DNA of 64,000 nucleotides from Diospyros lotus (Eukaryota; Streptophyta; Magnoliopsida; Ericales; Ebenaceae), in NCBI RefSeq assembly GCF_014633365.1, contig NC_068338.1:10922616-10986615 (forward strand). Direction: 5' to 3'. Under the pieces are notes generated by a model. It ran no database searches. It was given only the letters and a program-made list of their open reading frames with translations, and was not told the DNA's origin. Below are positions 63,392-64,000 of this stretch, one piece after another. The first letter of the stretch is position 1; every line of letters begins with the position of its first letter. A program made the translations under genes and the position numbers.

Positions 63392-63618
63392 GGTAATACC
63401 CCGAGGGCCCAAAGAAGTTAGAATATATCGAAGATAGTGTAAGAAAGGAAACAACACCAGCTGGATACCTTTTGGGCTGAATGTTGGCAAAAAACTCCCA
63501 AGTTAAGCGTGCTTGACCTGGGGTAATCCAGGGATGGGTGACCCCCCTGGGAAGTTCGTGTAGGCCCATAAGGGTAAGTTGTTCCGGTCCTTCCTATCGC
63601 TCGATGCGGGATGTTACA
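63392..63618 (+). repeat. Cassandra 5' LTR
   Basis: About 227 bp ending CGGGATGTTACA. The expected first base T is replaced by G at the junction with the partial copy. It matches the visible part of the 3' LTR (63806-64000) with only about four differences, e.g. AAAGAAG versus AGAGAAG and CCATAAGG versus CCATCAGG. Confidence 0.88.
63450..63570 (+). other. 5S-rRNA-like region in Cassandra LTR
   Basis: It contains CAAGTTAAGCGTGCTTG and GGATGGGTGACC...CCTGGGAAG, matching the internal-promoter boxes A and C of plant 5S rRNA in order and spacing, with a weaker ACACCAGC match near the 5S start. The 5' end of 5S is not preserved, so this is not a functional 5S gene. RNA polymerase III factor binding is possible but unproven here. 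A further partial copy lies at about 63326-63391 and another at about 63865-63985. Confidence 0.85.
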
Positions 63619-63620
63619 GG

Positions 63621-63633
63621 TGGTATCAGAGCC
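63621..63633 (+). other. Cassandra primer-binding site
   Basis: TGGTATCAGAGCC, two bases after the 5' LTR, is complementary to the 3' end of plant initiator methionine tRNA. It fixes the plus-strand orientation of the element. Confidence 0.88.
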
Positions 63634-63792
63634 GACCCTTGGCGAAGGCGGTCCGATGAGGGCGGGGAGTGGCGCCGGGGCTTGAGGGCCTGTACAAGGA
63701 GTGGCTTCTGGCAGGCTTCTAGGATGGCAGCCCCCAATGGGAGAAGGTCTGGGACCAGTTGTAAGGTCGCATGACGAGGACGTCATGTGCTT

Positions 63793-63805
63793 AAGGGGGG
63801 GAGAA
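63793..63805 (+). other. Cassandra polypurine tract
   Basis: AAGGGGGGGAGAA lies immediately before the 3' LTR TGTAATACCCC, in the expected position for plus-strand DNA priming. Confidence 0.85.
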
Positions 63806-64000
63806 TGTAATACCCCGAGGGCCCAGAGAAGTTAGAATATATCGAAGATAGTGTAAGAAAGGAAACAACACCAGCTGGATACCTTTTGGGCTGAATGTTG
63901 GCAAAGAACTCCCAAGTTAAGCGTGCTTGACCTGGGGTAATCCAGGGATGGGTGACCCCCCTGGGAAGTTCGTGTAGGCCCATCAGGGTAAGTTGTTCCG
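63806..64000 (+). repeat. Cassandra 3' LTR (cut by window end)
   Basis: The first 195 bp of an LTR of about 227 bp, matching 63392-63587. It includes the complete 5S-like boxes; the terminal GGGATGTTACA and the flanking target duplicate lie outside the window. Confidence 0.88.

Larger units (their letters stand above)
63264..64000 (+). mobile_element. Cassandra-type TRIM retrotransposon (incomplete at window edge)
   Basis: Terminal-repeat retrotransposon in miniature. It has an LTR starting TGTAATACCCCGAGGG and ending GGGATGTTACA, a primer-binding site TGGTATCAGAGCC, an internal region of about 190 bp with no coding capacity, a purine run AAGGGGGGGAGAA and a second LTR that leaves the window. 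The LTRs contain 5S-rRNA-like sequence, the hallmark of Cassandra. Such elements encode no protein and depend on other elements for movement. The 5' LTR side has an extra partial LTR. The right flank, and thus the target duplication, is not visible; the left flank is ATTAG. Confidence 0.9.

Noticed and set aside
63450..63570. Functional 5S rRNA gene
   Set aside because: Only the internal boxes match; the 5' end and many stem positions diverge, and the sequence lies in a Cassandra LTR with primer-binding site and polypurine tract.
63418..63786. Proline-rich minus-strand frame at the right end as a gene
   Set aside because: It is antisense to the Cassandra LTR and internal region, which is noncoding in this family.

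Overview
This window is plant nuclear heterochromatin. I find no protein-coding gene of the host and no functional RNA gene. About 52 kb of the 64 kb is one AT-rich tandem satellite with a 189-bp monomer. Five LTR-retrotransposon-derived segments interrupt it. A plant is indicated by a Cassandra TRIM (5S-rRNA-like sequence inside its LTRs, primer-binding site TGGTATCAGAGCC) and by LTRs with TGTAACACCCC / GGGGTGTTACA ends, as is common in plant Ty3/gypsy elements. I cannot name the species, and I do not recognise the satellite family.

Layout: satellite 1-6238; LTR of family A with a primer-binding-site remnant 6239-8424 (+ strand); satellite to 24107; solo LTR B 24108-26494 (- strand, TSD CTTCA/CTTTA); satellite 26495-37334; solo LTR C 37335-39983 (- strand, TSD ATATC); satellite 39984-58438; solo LTR D 58439-61144 (- strand, TSD CACAT); satellite 61145-62800; 5' fragment of a second family-A LTR 62801-63263; Cassandra TRIM 63264 to the window end, inserted into that fragment.

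The satellite is not a simple monomer ladder. Subtypes recur in fixed orders at several nested offsets: 756 bp (4 monomers), 1512 bp (8 monomers), 2828 bp (15 monomers, three almost identical copies at 10.2-18.6 kb), 3209 bp, 4770 bp (two copies plus a partial at 42.2-52.9 kb), 5208 bp and 12077 bp. One 78-bp chimeric monomer, made by a 111-bp internal deletion, appears nine times with the same junction, so it arose once and was amplified. Because 189 = 3 x 63, open frames run through neighbouring monomers on both strands. I treat these as satellite by-products, not genes.

The most interesting signals not explained by plain annotation are: (i) the layered higher-order repeats and the amplified deletion monomer; (ii) a hairpin in LTRs B, C and D whose stem sequence changes by compensating substitutions while pairing is kept; (iii) dense arrays of the palindrome CATTCGAATG inside LTRs B and C, partly spaced about 20 bp apart; (iv) an illegitimate junction in which an LTR plus primer-binding site is fused to satellite; (v) a Cassandra element with a partial LTR duplication joined at GTAAT. 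All repeat offsets and counts were read by eye from the sequence; no alignment program was run.
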